Of a stretch of 64,000 nucleotides of DNA, positions 16,910 through 25,433 are shown piece after piece. This stretch comes from a bacterium. GTDB taxonomy: Bacteria > Joyebacterota > Joyebacteria > Joyebacterales > Joyebacteraceae. Below the pieces are notes generated by a model. The model worked only from the letters and a program-made list of their open reading frames with translations. It searched no databases and was not told where the DNA came from. Positions within the stretch are counted from its first letter, which is position 1. Each line of letters opens with the position of its first letter. Both the position numbers and the translations under genes were made by a program. The stretch covers positions 159,321 through 223,320 of the forward strand of contig JAPEKQ010000003.1 in NCBI GenBank assembly GCA_029990205.1. Reading direction: 5' to 3'.

Positions 16910-18193
16910 GTGACCACGGAACCGGCGACCATCCTGTCCATGTCCGGCCTCGCGCCCGAGGACGTCAGGCTGCTCCGCAAGCTCGGCGAGACCGCGCGCG
17001 CGCGGGAGGTCGGCGCGTACGTCGTCGGGGGAGTCGTGCGGGACCTGCTGCTCGGCGGTGACGTCGGGGACCTCGACGTCGTGGTCGAGGAACGCGCGCA
17101 GGACTTCGTGGAGGCGGCCACGCGCGAGATCGGTGGGACGTACAAGCTCTACGCGAGGTTCGGTACCGCGCTGCTGCTCCCCGGCGGGGGAGTCAAGGTC
17201 GATGTCGCAACGGCGCGCTCCGAGACCTACGCCGCGCCCGGAGCGCTCCCCGATGTCGAGCCCGGAACGATCTCCGAGGACCTCGTCCGCCGCGACTTCA
17301 CACTCAACGCGATGGCGGCGAGCATCCTGCCCGACGACTTCGGGCGTCTGGTCGATCTGCATCACGGTCGCGAGGATCTCCGCGACGGCGTGCTCCGAGT
17401 GCTCCACGAGGGCAGCTTCACCGATGACCCGACCCGCGTCCTCCGCGCCGTGCGGTTCCACGCTCGATTCGGGTTCTCGATCGAGCCGACCACCGAGGCC
17501 CTCCTTCACCAGTCGGCCGGCAGCGGCGCGCTCGATACCGTCAGCGGCGAACGGATCATGAACGAGCTTGTCCTCATGCTGGCGGAGACCGACCCGCGCC
17601 CGGCGCTCCTGAAGCTCCTCACATGGAACCTGACGACGGCCGTCCGCCCGTGCTGGACGCCCGGGCACGCCGAGGTCGAACGGCTGCTCGCCGGACTCGG
17701 GCCACGCACCGACGGAACGCGCATGACCCCGCTTCTCGCGCTTCTCGTCCCCGTGGAGCCCGCGTGCCGGGAGAGCGTGATGGACCGCCTCAAGGCGGGG
17801 AGACATCTGCGCGACGCGGTCCGGGACCTCGGATGCTACGAATCGCGCACGGCGGCGGCTCTCGCGACGGAGCGCGAGCTCAGTCGGAGCGAGATCCACG
17901 GCCTGCTCCGCCACCACTCGCTCGAGGTGCTCGAACTGGCCACCGCCGACAACCCCGGCGGTCGGGCCGCGGAGCGGATACGGCTCTACACCGACGAACT
18001 CTCCAAGGTGAGCACGCTGCTCACCGGGGCGGACCTCCTCACGATCGGCTTCACCGAGGGGCTTGAAGTGGGAAGCATGCTCGACGAACTCCGCCGGGCC
18101 CGGCTCGACGGCCTCGTGGCGTCCCGGGATGACGAGATGGCGCTGGCAAGGGAGCGACTCGGGCGGTCCGGCGGCGGCGAAGCCGGTACTTGA
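16910..18193 (+). CDS. CCA tRNA nucleotidyltransferase / poly(A) polymerase family
   Basis: 427 aa class II nucleotidyltransferase. The head has VVGGVVRDLLLG (flexible loop) and GDLDVVVEE, with the two metal-binding Asp. Then come RRDFTLNAMA and DDPTRVLRAVRFHARFGFSIE, the neck signature that binds ATP/CTP. It would add or repair the tRNA 3' CCA end. All four tRNA genes in this window already encode CCA, so repair would be one role. GTG 16910 is chosen for TTGGAG six bases upstream; TTG 16898 is an alternative adding four residues. A true poly(A) polymerase cannot be excluded by eye. Confidence 0.88.
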   Translation: MTTEPATILSMSGLAPEDVRLLRKLGETARAREVGAYVVGGVVRDLLLGGDVGDLDVVVEERAQDFVEAATREIGGTYKLYARFGTALLLPGGGVKVDVATARSETYAAPGALPDVEPGTISEDLVRRDFTLNAMAASILPDDFGRLVDLHHGREDLRDGVLRVLHEGSFTDDPTRVLRAVRFHARFGFSIEPTTEALLHQSAGSGALDTVSGERIMNELVLMLAETDPRPALLKLLTWNLTTAVRPCWTPGHAEVERLLAGLGPRTDGTRMTPLLALLVPVEPACRESVMDRLKAGRHLRDAVRDLGCYESRTAAALATERELSRSEIHGLLRHHSLEVLELATADNPGGRAAERIRLYTDELSKVSTLLTGADLLTIGFTEGLEVGSMLDELRRARLDGLVASRDDEMALARERLGRSGGGEAGT

Positions 18194-18262
18194 CGAGGGC
18201 AGAAAGAGTTGATAGCGTCCTGTGATGCTCATCGGGAAGTGCCACCTTGCAGAAGGCGATGC

Positions 18263-19078
18263 GTGAACGAGCGAACAGAACTCGAGAAGATGGAAAGCAC
18301 CGATACACAGACCGCCCCGGAGGAGGGAATGCCGCTCGTCCGTCGCCCGGTCTATGAAGTGCGCCTCGACGCCTTCGAGGGCCCCCTCGACCTCCTGCTC
18401 CATCTCATCCGCGAGCATGAGATCGATATCTACGACATTCCGATCGCGACCATCACATCGCAGTACCTCGAGTACATCGACTTCATGGAGTCTCTGGACC
18501 TCTCGCTGGCCGGCGAGTTCCTCGAGATGGCGGCGACGCTCATCCGTATCAAGGTTCAGATGCTGCTGCCGCCGGCGATCGACGAGACCGAGGACGATGA
18601 GGATCCGCGCGAGCAGCTGGTCCGCAAGCTCGTCGAGTACAAGCAGTTCAAGGAGGCTGCGGGCGTCCTCTCGACGCACGAGGAGGAGCGCAAGGGCTTC
18701 ATCCGGCATTCGGTCGACACCAGACCGTTCCGGGCCGTCGATGAGGAAGAGATCGACACCGAGGAGTTCCTCCGCGATGTGACGCTCTTCGATCTCGTCG
18801 ACTGCCTGCGTGAGGTGCTGGAACGTGTGCCGAACCGCATCGACGAGCACGCGGTCGACATGGAGATCGTGTCGGTCGAGGACCGCATGGAACACATCCG
18901 CTCCGAGATCACTCGCGGGGCCACAACGTTTCGAAGACTCTTCGCCAGCGCCGTCACCAAGGTGGAGGTCGTCACCACATTCATCGCGCTTCTCGAACTG
19001 GTCCGCCTTGGCGCGATCATGGCGGTGCAGGATTCGAGTTTCGGAGAGATCGCGATCCAGGCACGGACGGAGGTGTGA
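18263..19078 (+). CDS. scpA: Segregation and condensation protein A (kleisin)
   Basis: Bridges the SMC ATPase heads in the bacterial condensin. 271 aa. The N-terminal signature FEGPLDLLLHLIREHEIDIYDIPI and LSLAGEFLEMAATLIRIKVQMLLP (the SMC-neck-binding helices) is clear. The acidic middle is variable, and the C-terminal winged helix (TKVEVVTTFIALLELVRLG) binds the SMC cap. GTG 18263 has AAGG six bases upstream; ATG 18290 is a plausible shorter start. scpB follows directly, as is usual. Confidence 0.93.
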   Translation: MNERTELEKMESTDTQTAPEEGMPLVRRPVYEVRLDAFEGPLDLLLHLIREHEIDIYDIPIATITSQYLEYIDFMESLDLSLAGEFLEMAATLIRIKVQMLLPPAIDETEDDEDPREQLVRKLVEYKQFKEAAGVLSTHEEERKGFIRHSVDTRPFRAVDEEEIDTEEFLRDVTLFDLVDCLREVLERVPNRIDEHAVDMEIVSVEDRMEHIRSEITRGATTFRRLFASAVTKVEVVTTFIALLELVRLGAIMAVQDSSFGEIAIQARTEV

Positions 19079-19080
19079 GC

Positions 19081-20019
19081 GTGGCTGAGCTGGAGCTGAA
19101 ACGCATCATCGAAGCGGTGCTCTTCGCATCGGACGTTCCCGTGTCGACGGAGCGCATCGTCGAGATCACCGGAGGCCCGGACGGGCCCCTCAAGGCCGGC
19201 CGCGGCAAGGTGAGCGAGGCCCTGGAAGAGCTCTCCGCAGAGTATGAGCAGACCGAGCGAGCCATCACGATCTCGAAGCTCGCCGGCGGCTGGCAGCTCT
19301 ACTGCCGGCCGGAGTACATGAAGTACGCACGCGACCTCCACAAGGGCCGCATCCCACCGCGCCTGAGCCAGGCCGCGCTCGAGACGCTCGCCATCGTCGC
19401 CTACAAGCAACCGCTCGTTCGCGCCGAGATCGAGGGGATTCGTGGCGTCGACTCAAGCGGCGTGCTGGCGACGCTTCTCAAGCGGAATCTCGTGACGATC
19501 GCCGGACGCGCTCCCGGTATGGGCCGCGCGCTGATGTACCGCACCACGAAGGAGTTCCTCCGCTACTTCGGTCTGAACACGATCACCGATCTTCCGCGGC
19601 TCGAGGAGTTCGCGGAGGTGCTCGGACTTGCGCCGGGCGAACTCCAGATGACGGTCGAGGGCGCCGAACACATGGCCAACCTGATGTCCGAGACGCAGGA
19701 CGCCACCGAAGCGCAGGATGCTGCCGAGACGCAGGGCGCGCCGGAGACCGGGGCGATCGCGGAGGCCGAGGCCATCCTCGAGGCCGGAGCGCCGCTCGCC
19801 GGCGTCGCGACGGAAGTGGAGACAGGACCGAGCCCCGACTCGCCGGCTCCCGAACCCGTGACGCCGGGGGAGGAGTCGCCCGCGACTCCGGAACCCGCAC
19901 CCGAGCCGACACCGGAGAACCCGGGCGACGAATCGGAGACGACCACCGTGGTCGACGAGACCGAAGGGGCGCACGCCCTCGGCGACGCCGCCATCATCCA
20001 ACCTATCGATGAGGCTTAA
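19081..20019 (+). CDS. scpB: Segregation and condensation protein B, with long acidic C-tail
   Basis: Partner of ScpA. Residues 1-185 are the tandem winged-helix ScpB core (LKRIIEAVLFASDVPVS, then LETLAIVAYKQPLVRAEIEGIRGVDSSGVL and RALMYRTTKEFLRYFGL). Residues about 205-312 are an A/E/T/P-rich, probably disordered extension not present in typical ScpB of about 190-200 aa. GTG 19081 has GGAGG seven bases upstream; GTG 19075 would form a GTGA overlap with scpA but is too close to that site. The 3' end overlaps rluB by 11 bp. Confidence 0.93.
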   Translation: MAELELKRIIEAVLFASDVPVSTERIVEITGGPDGPLKAGRGKVSEALEELSAEYEQTERAITISKLAGGWQLYCRPEYMKYARDLHKGRIPPRLSQAALETLAIVAYKQPLVRAEIEGIRGVDSSGVLATLLKRNLVTIAGRAPGMGRALMYRTTKEFLRYFGLNTITDLPRLEEFAEVLGLAPGELQMTVEGAEHMANLMSETQDATEAQDAAETQGAPETGAIAEAEAILEAGAPLAGVATEVETGPSPDSPAPEPVTPGEESPATPEPAPEPTPENPGDESETTTVVDETEGAHALGDAAIIQPIDEA

Positions 20020-20752
20020 CCGGTTCATCGCGCGCTGCGGGGCCGCCTCCAGACGCGGCGCTGATCGCCTGATCGCGGACGGCAAGATCCGTGTCAACGG
20101 TGTGGTCGTCGATGAGACCGGAGTCCGTGTCGAACCCGACGTGGACGTCGTCGAGTTCGACGGAGCCGTCCTCCGCCTTCCCGAGCAGCTCACCTGTATC
20201 GCTCTGAACAAACCCGCAGGATACGTCGTGACGATGAGCGACCCGCAGGGTCGCAAGACCGTCGCGGACCTCATCAAGGACGCTCCGAGGGCCGTTGTCC
20301 CCGTGGGGCGCCTCGACGCGCCGACCGAGGGACTGCTGCTGCTGACCGACGACGGCGCGCTCGCTCACCGAATCGCCCATCCGTCCTTCGAGATCGACAA
20401 GGTGTACCGCGTGATCGCGCGCGGCGTTCTCAAGGACGAGGATGTGGACGCTCTCGAGGAGGGCATCCTCCTCGACGACCAGCGCACGGCTCCCGCGATC
20501 GTCGAGGTCCTGGGAACCGACCGGAACGAGACGCACGCGCTCATCACGATCCACGAGGGCCGCAAGCGGCAGATCCGGAGGATGTTCGAGGCGGTCGGCC
20601 ACCCGGTCAAGCGCCTCAGCCGGACCCGTGTCGGCCCCATCGTACTGGGCAACATCCGCCTGGGCCGCTGGCGACACTTGACACCCGAGGAACTCGCGGC
20701 ACTTCGCAGCGCCGTGGGGCTCTCCAATGAGGACAAAGACGGTCAGGGATAG
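20009..20752 (+). CDS. rluB: RluB/RsuA-family rRNA pseudouridine synthase
   Basis: 247 aa. An S4 RNA-binding domain sits at about 1-48 (MRLNRFIARCGAASRRGADRL). The pseudouridine synthase core follows, with catalytic Asp in VGRLDAPTEGLLLLT and the C-terminal EGRKRQIRRMFEAVGHPV. This family modifies 23S or 16S rRNA. The scpA-scpB-rluB order is widespread and favours RluB (23S rRNA) over RsuA. Start overlaps scpB. The transcript apparently ends before the cmk promoter 24 bp downstream. Confidence 0.9.
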   Translation: MRLNRFIARCGAASRRGADRLIADGKIRVNGVVVDETGVRVEPDVDVVEFDGAVLRLPEQLTCIALNKPAGYVVTMSDPQGRKTVADLIKDAPRAVVPVGRLDAPTEGLLLLTDDGALAHRIAHPSFEIDKVYRVIARGVLKDEDVDALEEGILLDDQRTAPAIVEVLGTDRNETHALITIHEGRKRQIRRMFEAVGHPVKRLSRTRVGPIVLGNIRLGRWRHLTPEELAALRSAVGLSNEDKDGQG

Positions 20753-20775
20753 GTGAGAGGCCGTCTCAAAGGGCC

Positions 20776-20804
20776 TTGCAGCGGCGTCCGGTCTGGTTTA
20801 TACT
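20776..20804 (+). promoter_or_regulatory. Candidate cmk operon promoter
   Basis: TTGCAG (20776-20781), exactly 17 bp, TATACT (20799-20804). The -10 has five of six matches. Predicted start is near 20811, giving a leader of about 72 nt to cmk. Confidence 0.7.
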
Positions 20805-20868
20805 TTCACGTTTCGAGTGATAGGCAGGGGATACTCCCGAACTGGCCTCTAACCTCCATTCTATTTCC

Positions 20869-20886
20869 ATGAGGGTACACGGCTGA
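20869..20886 (+). other. Five-codon mini-ORF overlapping the cmk start
   Basis: ATG AGG GTA CAC GGC TGA. Its stop overlaps the proposed cmk CTG codon as CTGA, the same geometry as the ATGA/GTGA overlaps between other genes here. The GAGGG inside it (20871-20875) is the likely ribosome site for cmk. No clear ribosome site precedes the ATG, so its translation is uncertain. Confidence 0.4.
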
Positions 20887-21563
20887 TCATCGCCATTGAT
20901 GGCCCTGCTGCCTCGGGCAAGAGTACCACTGCGCGGCTCGTAGCCGAGCGGCTTGGCTACGTCTACATAGACAGCGGCGCGATGTATCGTGCCGGCGCTC
21001 TTGCGGCGATCCGCAGGGGTGTGTCCATGGATGACGACGAGGCACTGACGAACGTCGCGGAATCGATCGAGATCGAACTGACCGGTCCCGGCCCCGTTCT
21101 TCTGGACGGCGAGGATGTCAGCGAGGCGATCCGCGCGCCGGAGGTTACGCGGGGAGCATCAGTGATGTCGACCGTCTCGGGAGTCCGCCGCGCCATGGTC
21201 GAGCAGCAGCGACGCGTCGGCCACAGCGTGGACTGCGTCATGGAAGGACGCGACATCGGCACCGTCGTGTTCCCGGACGCTGAACTCAAGATCTTTCTCA
21301 TTGCGACACTCGAAGAACGGACGCGCAGAAGGCTGGCGGATCTGAAGGCCCTCGGCCGCTGCGCTGACGCAAGAGCCGTGCGAGACGAGATAGCCGAGCG
21401 CGACCGGCGCGACTCCACGCGCGAAGACAGTCCGCTCAAGCGCGCCGACGACGCCATCGAACTCGACACGACCGGACTCTCCATCGATGACCAGGTCTCC
21501 GAGGTCATCCGGCTCGCGACCGACCGCGGAGCCGTCCTGCCGGACGACTGCGAGACGGAGTGA
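20883..21563 (+). CDS. cmk: Cytidylate kinase, apparent CTG start codon
   Basis: Phosphorylates CMP/dCMP. The P-loop GPAASGKSTTAR is encoded at about 20901-20936. Its frame has no ATG, GTG or TTG between the TAA at 20850 and base 20982, which lies after the P-loop. CTG 20883 gives LIIAIDGPAASGKST, which lines up residue for residue with the family's usual MIIAIDGP start, and GAGGG lies seven bases upstream. Other motifs: DSGAMYRA, the substrate region MEGRDIGTVVFPDA, and RDRRDSTREDSPL. 226 aa, normal length. A one-base assembly error is the main alternative, but it would give an N-terminal extension the family lacks. Confidence 0.85.
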   Translation: MIIAIDGPAASGKSTTARLVAERLGYVYIDSGAMYRAGALAAIRRGVSMDDDEALTNVAESIEIELTGPGPVLLDGEDVSEAIRAPEVTRGASVMSTVSGVRRAMVEQQRRVGHSVDCVMEGRDIGTVVFPDAELKIFLIATLEERTRRRLADLKALGRCADARAVRDEIAERDRRDSTREDSPLKRADDAIELDTTGLSIDDQVSEVIRLATDRGAVLPDDCETE

Positions 21564-21568
21564 TGCGG

Positions 21569-22174
21569 ATGAAGCTCCACTACCGGCTTGGTTGGCTCCT
21601 CGCCACGGGAGTGCTGAAGCTCCTCTGGGGCTTCCGCGTGACGGGGCGCGAACACATTCCGGAGAACGGACCGGTCGTCATCGCGTCGAATCACATCTCG
21701 AACTGGGACCCGTTGCTCGTTGGGCTCGGATGTCCGCGCGAGATGTTCTTCATGGCGAAGCGCGAGCTCTTTGAGAACAAGGCCTTCGCGTGGCTCATCA
21801 GGGCGTACAACGCCATTCCGCTCGATCGCGGCGGTGGTGACCGGAAGGCGCTGAGAACGGCGCGTCGAGTCCTCGGGAACGGCGGGGCGCTCCTGATGTT
21901 CCCGGAGGGGACGAGGAGCCGCACTGGTGAACTCGGGAAGGGTCGACCCGGCGTGGCGTTCATCGCCGCGAGCGCGAAGTCCGCGGTCGTCCCGGCGCAT
22001 ATCGCCGGTTCGAACGACCCGCGAGGGGCGTTCCGGAGTCGCGGTTCGATACGGGTCTCGTTCGCTGAGCCGATCACGCACGACGGTCCGGCGTCGACCG
22101 AGGCGTACGCGGAGACCACGGACCGCATCATGACGTCGATCGCCGCGCTCAAGAAGGAGGCCGCGTCGCGATGA
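21569..22174 (+). CDS. plsC: 1-acyl-sn-glycerol-3-phosphate acyltransferase
   Basis: 201 aa membrane-associated acyltransferase that makes phosphatidic acid. Catalytic box NHISNWD (H-x4-D), then FFMAKRELF, FPEGTRSRTGEL (phosphate-binding) and a hydrophobic N-terminal segment. ATG 21569 is chosen because GGAG lies eight bases upstream; ATG 21563 overlaps the cmk stop as TGATG and is nearly as good. The neighbours cmk-plsC-ispH-rpsA match an arrangement seen in many bacteria. Confidence 0.9.
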   Translation: MKLHYRLGWLLATGVLKLLWGFRVTGREHIPENGPVVIASNHISNWDPLLVGLGCPREMFFMAKRELFENKAFAWLIRAYNAIPLDRGGGDRKALRTARRVLGNGGALLMFPEGTRSRTGELGKGRPGVAFIAASAKSAVVPAHIAGSNDPRGAFRSRGSIRVSFAEPITHDGPASTEAYAETTDRIMTSIAALKKEAASR

Positions 22175-23001
22175 ACGTGACGGTAGCCCCGTGCGCAGGA
22201 TTCTGTTTCGGCGTGAAGCGTGCGCTCAAGCTCGCGTTTGATGCCGCGCACGAAGGCGACGGTCCCATGGTGACACTGGGACCGATCATCCACAACCCGC
22301 AGGTCGTCGCCAAGCTTTCGGACGAAGGACTGCGGGTCGTGGACGACCTGTCGGACATCGAGTCCGGCACCCTGGTCGTCCGCTCACACGGGCTTCCGCG
22401 TACGGTACTCAACGCCGCCCGTGAACGCGGCGTCGAGATCGTCGATGCGACCTGTCCGTTCGTCAAGATGGCGCAGGACCGCGCGGCGCAGCTTGAAGCG
22501 GACGGATACGCGGTCGTCGTGGTCGGGGAGCAGGACCATCCGGAGGTGCTCTCCATCACCGGGAGTCTCTCGTCGGGCGCCACGGTCGTGACGGGCCCGG
22601 ACGACCTCTCGGGGCCGCTGGCGGACCGCGTCGGCATCGTCTGCCAGACGACACAGCCGATCGAACGGCTCAAGACCGTCGTGACGAGACTGCTCGAAAC
22701 GACGCAGGAAGTGAAGGTCTTCAACACGATCTGCAATGCGACGTCCGAGCGACAGGTCAACGCGCTCGAACTCGCGGCGGCCGTCGACGTGATGCTGATC
22801 GTGGGAGGCAGGAACAGCGCGAACACCAGGCGTCTGTGGGAACTCTGCCGCGAGGCGGGGAGCGACGCCTACCACATAGAGACAGCGGACGAACTCGAAC
22901 CGGGATGGTTCGAGGGGAAGAAGGAAGTAGGTGTCACAGGAGGCGCTTCGACGCCGCAGTGGATCATCGACGAGGTGGTCCGGGCCGTCGACGCCATGTG
23001 A
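22171..23001 (+). CDS. ispH: 4-hydroxy-3-methylbut-2-enyl diphosphate reductase
   Basis: Last step of the MEP isoprenoid pathway, producing IPP and DMAPP. 276 aa. The three [4Fe-4S] cysteines are at C12 (AGFCFGV), C95 (DATCPFV) and C188 (NTICNAT). The active-site Glu lies in QDHPEV (about E125), and SHG (about 72) and TICNATSERQ are intact. It overlaps plsC by 4 bp (ATGA). In Clostridia IspH can be fused to S1-type repeats; here S1 is separate but adjacent. Confidence 0.95.
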   Translation: MNVTVAPCAGFCFGVKRALKLAFDAAHEGDGPMVTLGPIIHNPQVVAKLSDEGLRVVDDLSDIESGTLVVRSHGLPRTVLNAARERGVEIVDATCPFVKMAQDRAAQLEADGYAVVVVGEQDHPEVLSITGSLSSGATVVTGPDDLSGPLADRVGIVCQTTQPIERLKTVVTRLLETTQEVKVFNTICNATSERQVNALELAAAVDVMLIVGGRNSANTRRLWELCREAGSDAYHIETADELEPGWFEGKKEVGVTGGASTPQWIIDEVVRAVDAM

Positions 23002-23081
23002 AGGCTCCCGAAAGGGAGAGGAAAGCCGCCCTCAGCCGGCATGGTAGTAGCAGCAGGTCCAGAGAGGAGAAAGAGAGACGG

Positions 23082-25313
23082 ATGTTCGAAGACAAGACAG
23101 TGAACCCGAACTCCGACCCTTCGAACGAGATGGAGGGAACGGACGCAGTCGTGAGTGAGGACGCAACGCCGTCCACCGACACACCGATGACGCCCGAGTC
23201 CGAGACCGTCCAGCAGGACGAGACCCCCGACACGCCGGCCGACGAGCCGGTGGTCGAGGCGAGCGCGGGTGCGTCAGACGAGACCACCGAGACCGCAACC
23301 GCGGTCGCGACGGAAGAGGTCCAGCCGTCACGTGATGACGAGCCGACCGGCCGCAAGCAGGTGGCCCTCCCGATCCCGAGCGAAGAGGATCTCGAGGAAC
23401 TCGGCTACACGCTCGAGCAGTACACCGAGATGGCCGAGATGTACGACTCGACCCTCAAGTCGATCGATGAAGGAGAGCTGGTCAAGGGTACGATCCTCTC
23501 CATCAGCGATACCGACGTCATGGTCGACATCGGTTTCAAGTCAGAAGGACGGATCGCGATAGATGAGTTCCCCGAGCCCGAGACGCTGTCCGTTGGTGAC
23601 GAGATCAGCGTGCTCCTTGAGGCGACGGAGGACGCAGACGGCGAGGTCAAGGTCTCGAAGCGCAAGGCCGACTTCCTCCAGGTCTGGGACAAGATCAAGG
23701 AAGCCCATGACGACCAGCAGGTCGTTGAAGGTATCCCGAAGCGTCGGATCAAGGGCGGCCTCAAGGTCGACCTGTTCGGCGTCGAGGCGTTCCTGCCGGG
23801 TTCGCAGGTGGCGCTCAGGCGCATACCGAACCTCGAGGAGCTGCTCGGGCAGAAGCTCGAGTTCCGCATCCTTAAGGTCAACAAGCGCCGGAGGAACATC
23901 GTCATCTCGAGACGTGTCGTGCTCGAGGAGGAGAGGCAGCTCAAGAAGGAAGTTCTTCTCAAGGAGCTCGAGGTCGGTCAGATCAGACAGGGCGGAGTCA
24001 AGAACATCACGGACTTCGGCGCCTTCGTCGACCTCGGCGGTATCGACGGTCTTCTGCACATCACCGACATGAGCTGGGGTCGCATCCGCCATCCCTCAGA
24101 GCTCGTGGCGATCGGTGACGAACTGACGGTCAAGGTCCTCAACTTCGACCCGGAGAGAGAGCGTATCTCGCTCGGCCTCAAGCAGCTCGCCGAGTACCCG
24201 TGGGAGAACGTGGAGGAAGAGTTCGCCGTCGGCTCGCGCGTGCGCGGCAAGGTCGTGTCGATCACGGACTACGGCGCGTTCATCGAACTCAAGGAAGGTG
24301 TTGAGGGACTCATTCACATCTCCGAGATGTCGTGGACGCAGCACATCCGTCACCCCTCAAAGATCCTGGGGATCGGTGACATCGTCGATGTGAAGGTCCT
24401 CAACGTGAACAAGGCGGAGGAGAAGATCTCTCTCTCGCTGAAGCGCACCGAGAGCGACCCATGGCAGGATCTGGACACGAAGTACCCGGTCGGCACCAAG
24501 ATCGAGGGACGCGTCCGGAACCTGACCGACTTCGGCGCATTCGTCCAGCTGGAAGAGGGAATGGACGGACTCGTCCACATCTCCGACATGTCCTGGACGA
24601 AGCGGATCAAGCACCCGAGCGAAGTCCTGCACCGCGGCCAGAAGGTCGAGGTCATGGTGCTCGGCATCGACAAGGACCGTCACCGTATCTCGCTGGGCAT
24701 CAAGCAGTGCACGGAGAATCCGTGGAACGAGCTGGCCGAGCAGTACGCTGTCGGTACCGAGGTCAGCGGCAGCGTCAGCCGGATTCACAAGTCGGGCATC
24801 GTGGTCGATCTGCCCGGCGACGTGGAGGGCTTCGTGCCCATGTCGCATCTCGCCCTCAACGAGATCAACAGGATCGAGGCGAGGTTCGCGGCCGGTGACG
24901 TGCTTCCGCTCGAGGTCATCGAGGTCTCTTCGGAGAACCGCAGGATCGTGCTCTCTGTCCGGGCATACATGGAGAAGCAGCCGGCGGACGTGCATCAGGA
25001 GTACCTGAACGCGCACGGCATCCGTCCGGAGCTTCTGGTCGAGGAGAAGGAGGAGAAGCCGGAGGCCGAGAAGGCCGAGGCTCCCGCCGAGACCGAGACC
25101 CCGGCAGACGATGCGTCGACGGAGACTGACGAAGCTCCTGAGCAGCCGGAAGCCGCCGAGACCGAGACTGAGGTCGAGGCAGAGGCTGATGGCGAGGCTG
25201 AGGCAGAGGCCGAGCCTGAGGTCGAGGCCGAGCCCGAGGTCGAGGCCGAGCCTGAGGTCGAGGCTGAGCCCGAGGTCGAGGCCGAGCCTGAGACCGAGGA
25301 GCCGAAGGAGTAA
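23082..25313 (+). CDS. rpsA: 30S ribosomal protein S1 with acidic N- and C-terminal extensions
   Basis: 743 aa from ATG 23082, preceded by a purine-rich GAGGAGAAAGAGAG. Six S1 (OB-fold) repeats begin near residues 130, 214, 297, 382, 469 and 556; the middle ones carry ITDFGAFVDL / ITDYGAFIEL / LTDFGAFVQL and GLLHITDMSW / GLIHISEMSW. S1 brings mRNA to the 30S subunit. The first about 110 residues are T/E/D/P-rich, and the last about 100 are E/A/P-rich with a hexapeptide repeat. E. coli S1 is 557 aa, so the extra length is all in the tails. Two strong hairpins follow. Confidence 0.94.
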   Translation: MFEDKTVNPNSDPSNEMEGTDAVVSEDATPSTDTPMTPESETVQQDETPDTPADEPVVEASAGASDETTETATAVATEEVQPSRDDEPTGRKQVALPIPSEEDLEELGYTLEQYTEMAEMYDSTLKSIDEGELVKGTILSISDTDVMVDIGFKSEGRIAIDEFPEPETLSVGDEISVLLEATEDADGEVKVSKRKADFLQVWDKIKEAHDDQQVVEGIPKRRIKGGLKVDLFGVEAFLPGSQVALRRIPNLEELLGQKLEFRILKVNKRRRNIVISRRVVLEEERQLKKEVLLKELEVGQIRQGGVKNITDFGAFVDLGGIDGLLHITDMSWGRIRHPSELVAIGDELTVKVLNFDPERERISLGLKQLAEYPWENVEEEFAVGSRVRGKVVSITDYGAFIELKEGVEGLIHISEMSWTQHIRHPSKILGIGDIVDVKVLNVNKAEEKISLSLKRTESDPWQDLDTKYPVGTKIEGRVRNLTDFGAFVQLEEGMDGLVHISDMSWTKRIKHPSEVLHRGQKVEVMVLGIDKDRHRISLGIKQCTENPWNELAEQYAVGTEVSGSVSRIHKSGIVVDLPGDVEGFVPMSHLALNEINRIEARFAAGDVLPLEVIEVSSENRRIVLSVRAYMEKQPADVHQEYLNAHGIRPELLVEEKEEKPEAEKAEAPAETETPADDASTETDEAPEQPEAAETETEVEAEADGEAEAEAEPEVEAEPEVEAEPEVEAEPEVEAEPETEEPKE
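25218..25289 (+). repeat. Four tandem 18-bp repeats in the 3' end of rpsA
   Basis: Four head-to-tail units of GAGGTCGAGGCYGAGCCY encode (EVEAEP)x4, differing only at third-base C/T positions. Unit phase is in frame, so copy-number change would alter only the length of the acidic tail. Confidence 0.9.
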
Positions 25314-25352
25314 GGCGCCGGGATCGATGGACACCGGTGCATGAACGACGTG

Positions 25353-25410
25353 TGGGGGGGCTCGATTGCGGGTCCCCCCAGGCGCGTCCGGGCCCTGCGA
25401 AGCCCGGGGG
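25353..25410 (+). terminator. Two tandem hairpins between rpsA and mtaB
   Basis: Hairpin 1 pairs 25353-25363 with 25370-25380 over 11 bp (six consecutive G-C pairs, two G-U). Hairpin 2 pairs CCGGGC (25388-25393) with GCCCGG (25402-25407). No T-tract follows either. They may protect or process the rpsA 3' end, or terminate inefficiently. Confidence 0.5.
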
Positions 25411-25433
25411 CGCGGCAACGACCAGGAGAGCAC

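Noticed and set aside
16856..18895. Long - strand open frame (about 680 codons) opposite the CCA enzyme and scpA
   Set aside because: Same antisense artefact of high GC at third positions; both + strand genes have complete family motifs.
20982..21563. Start of cmk at ATG 20982
   Set aside because: This start would delete the P-loop encoded just upstream, which is essential for a nucleoside monophosphate kinase.
25218..25289. Repeat array as a CRISPR
   Set aside because: The units are contiguous, in frame, and encode EVEAEP; there are no spacers.
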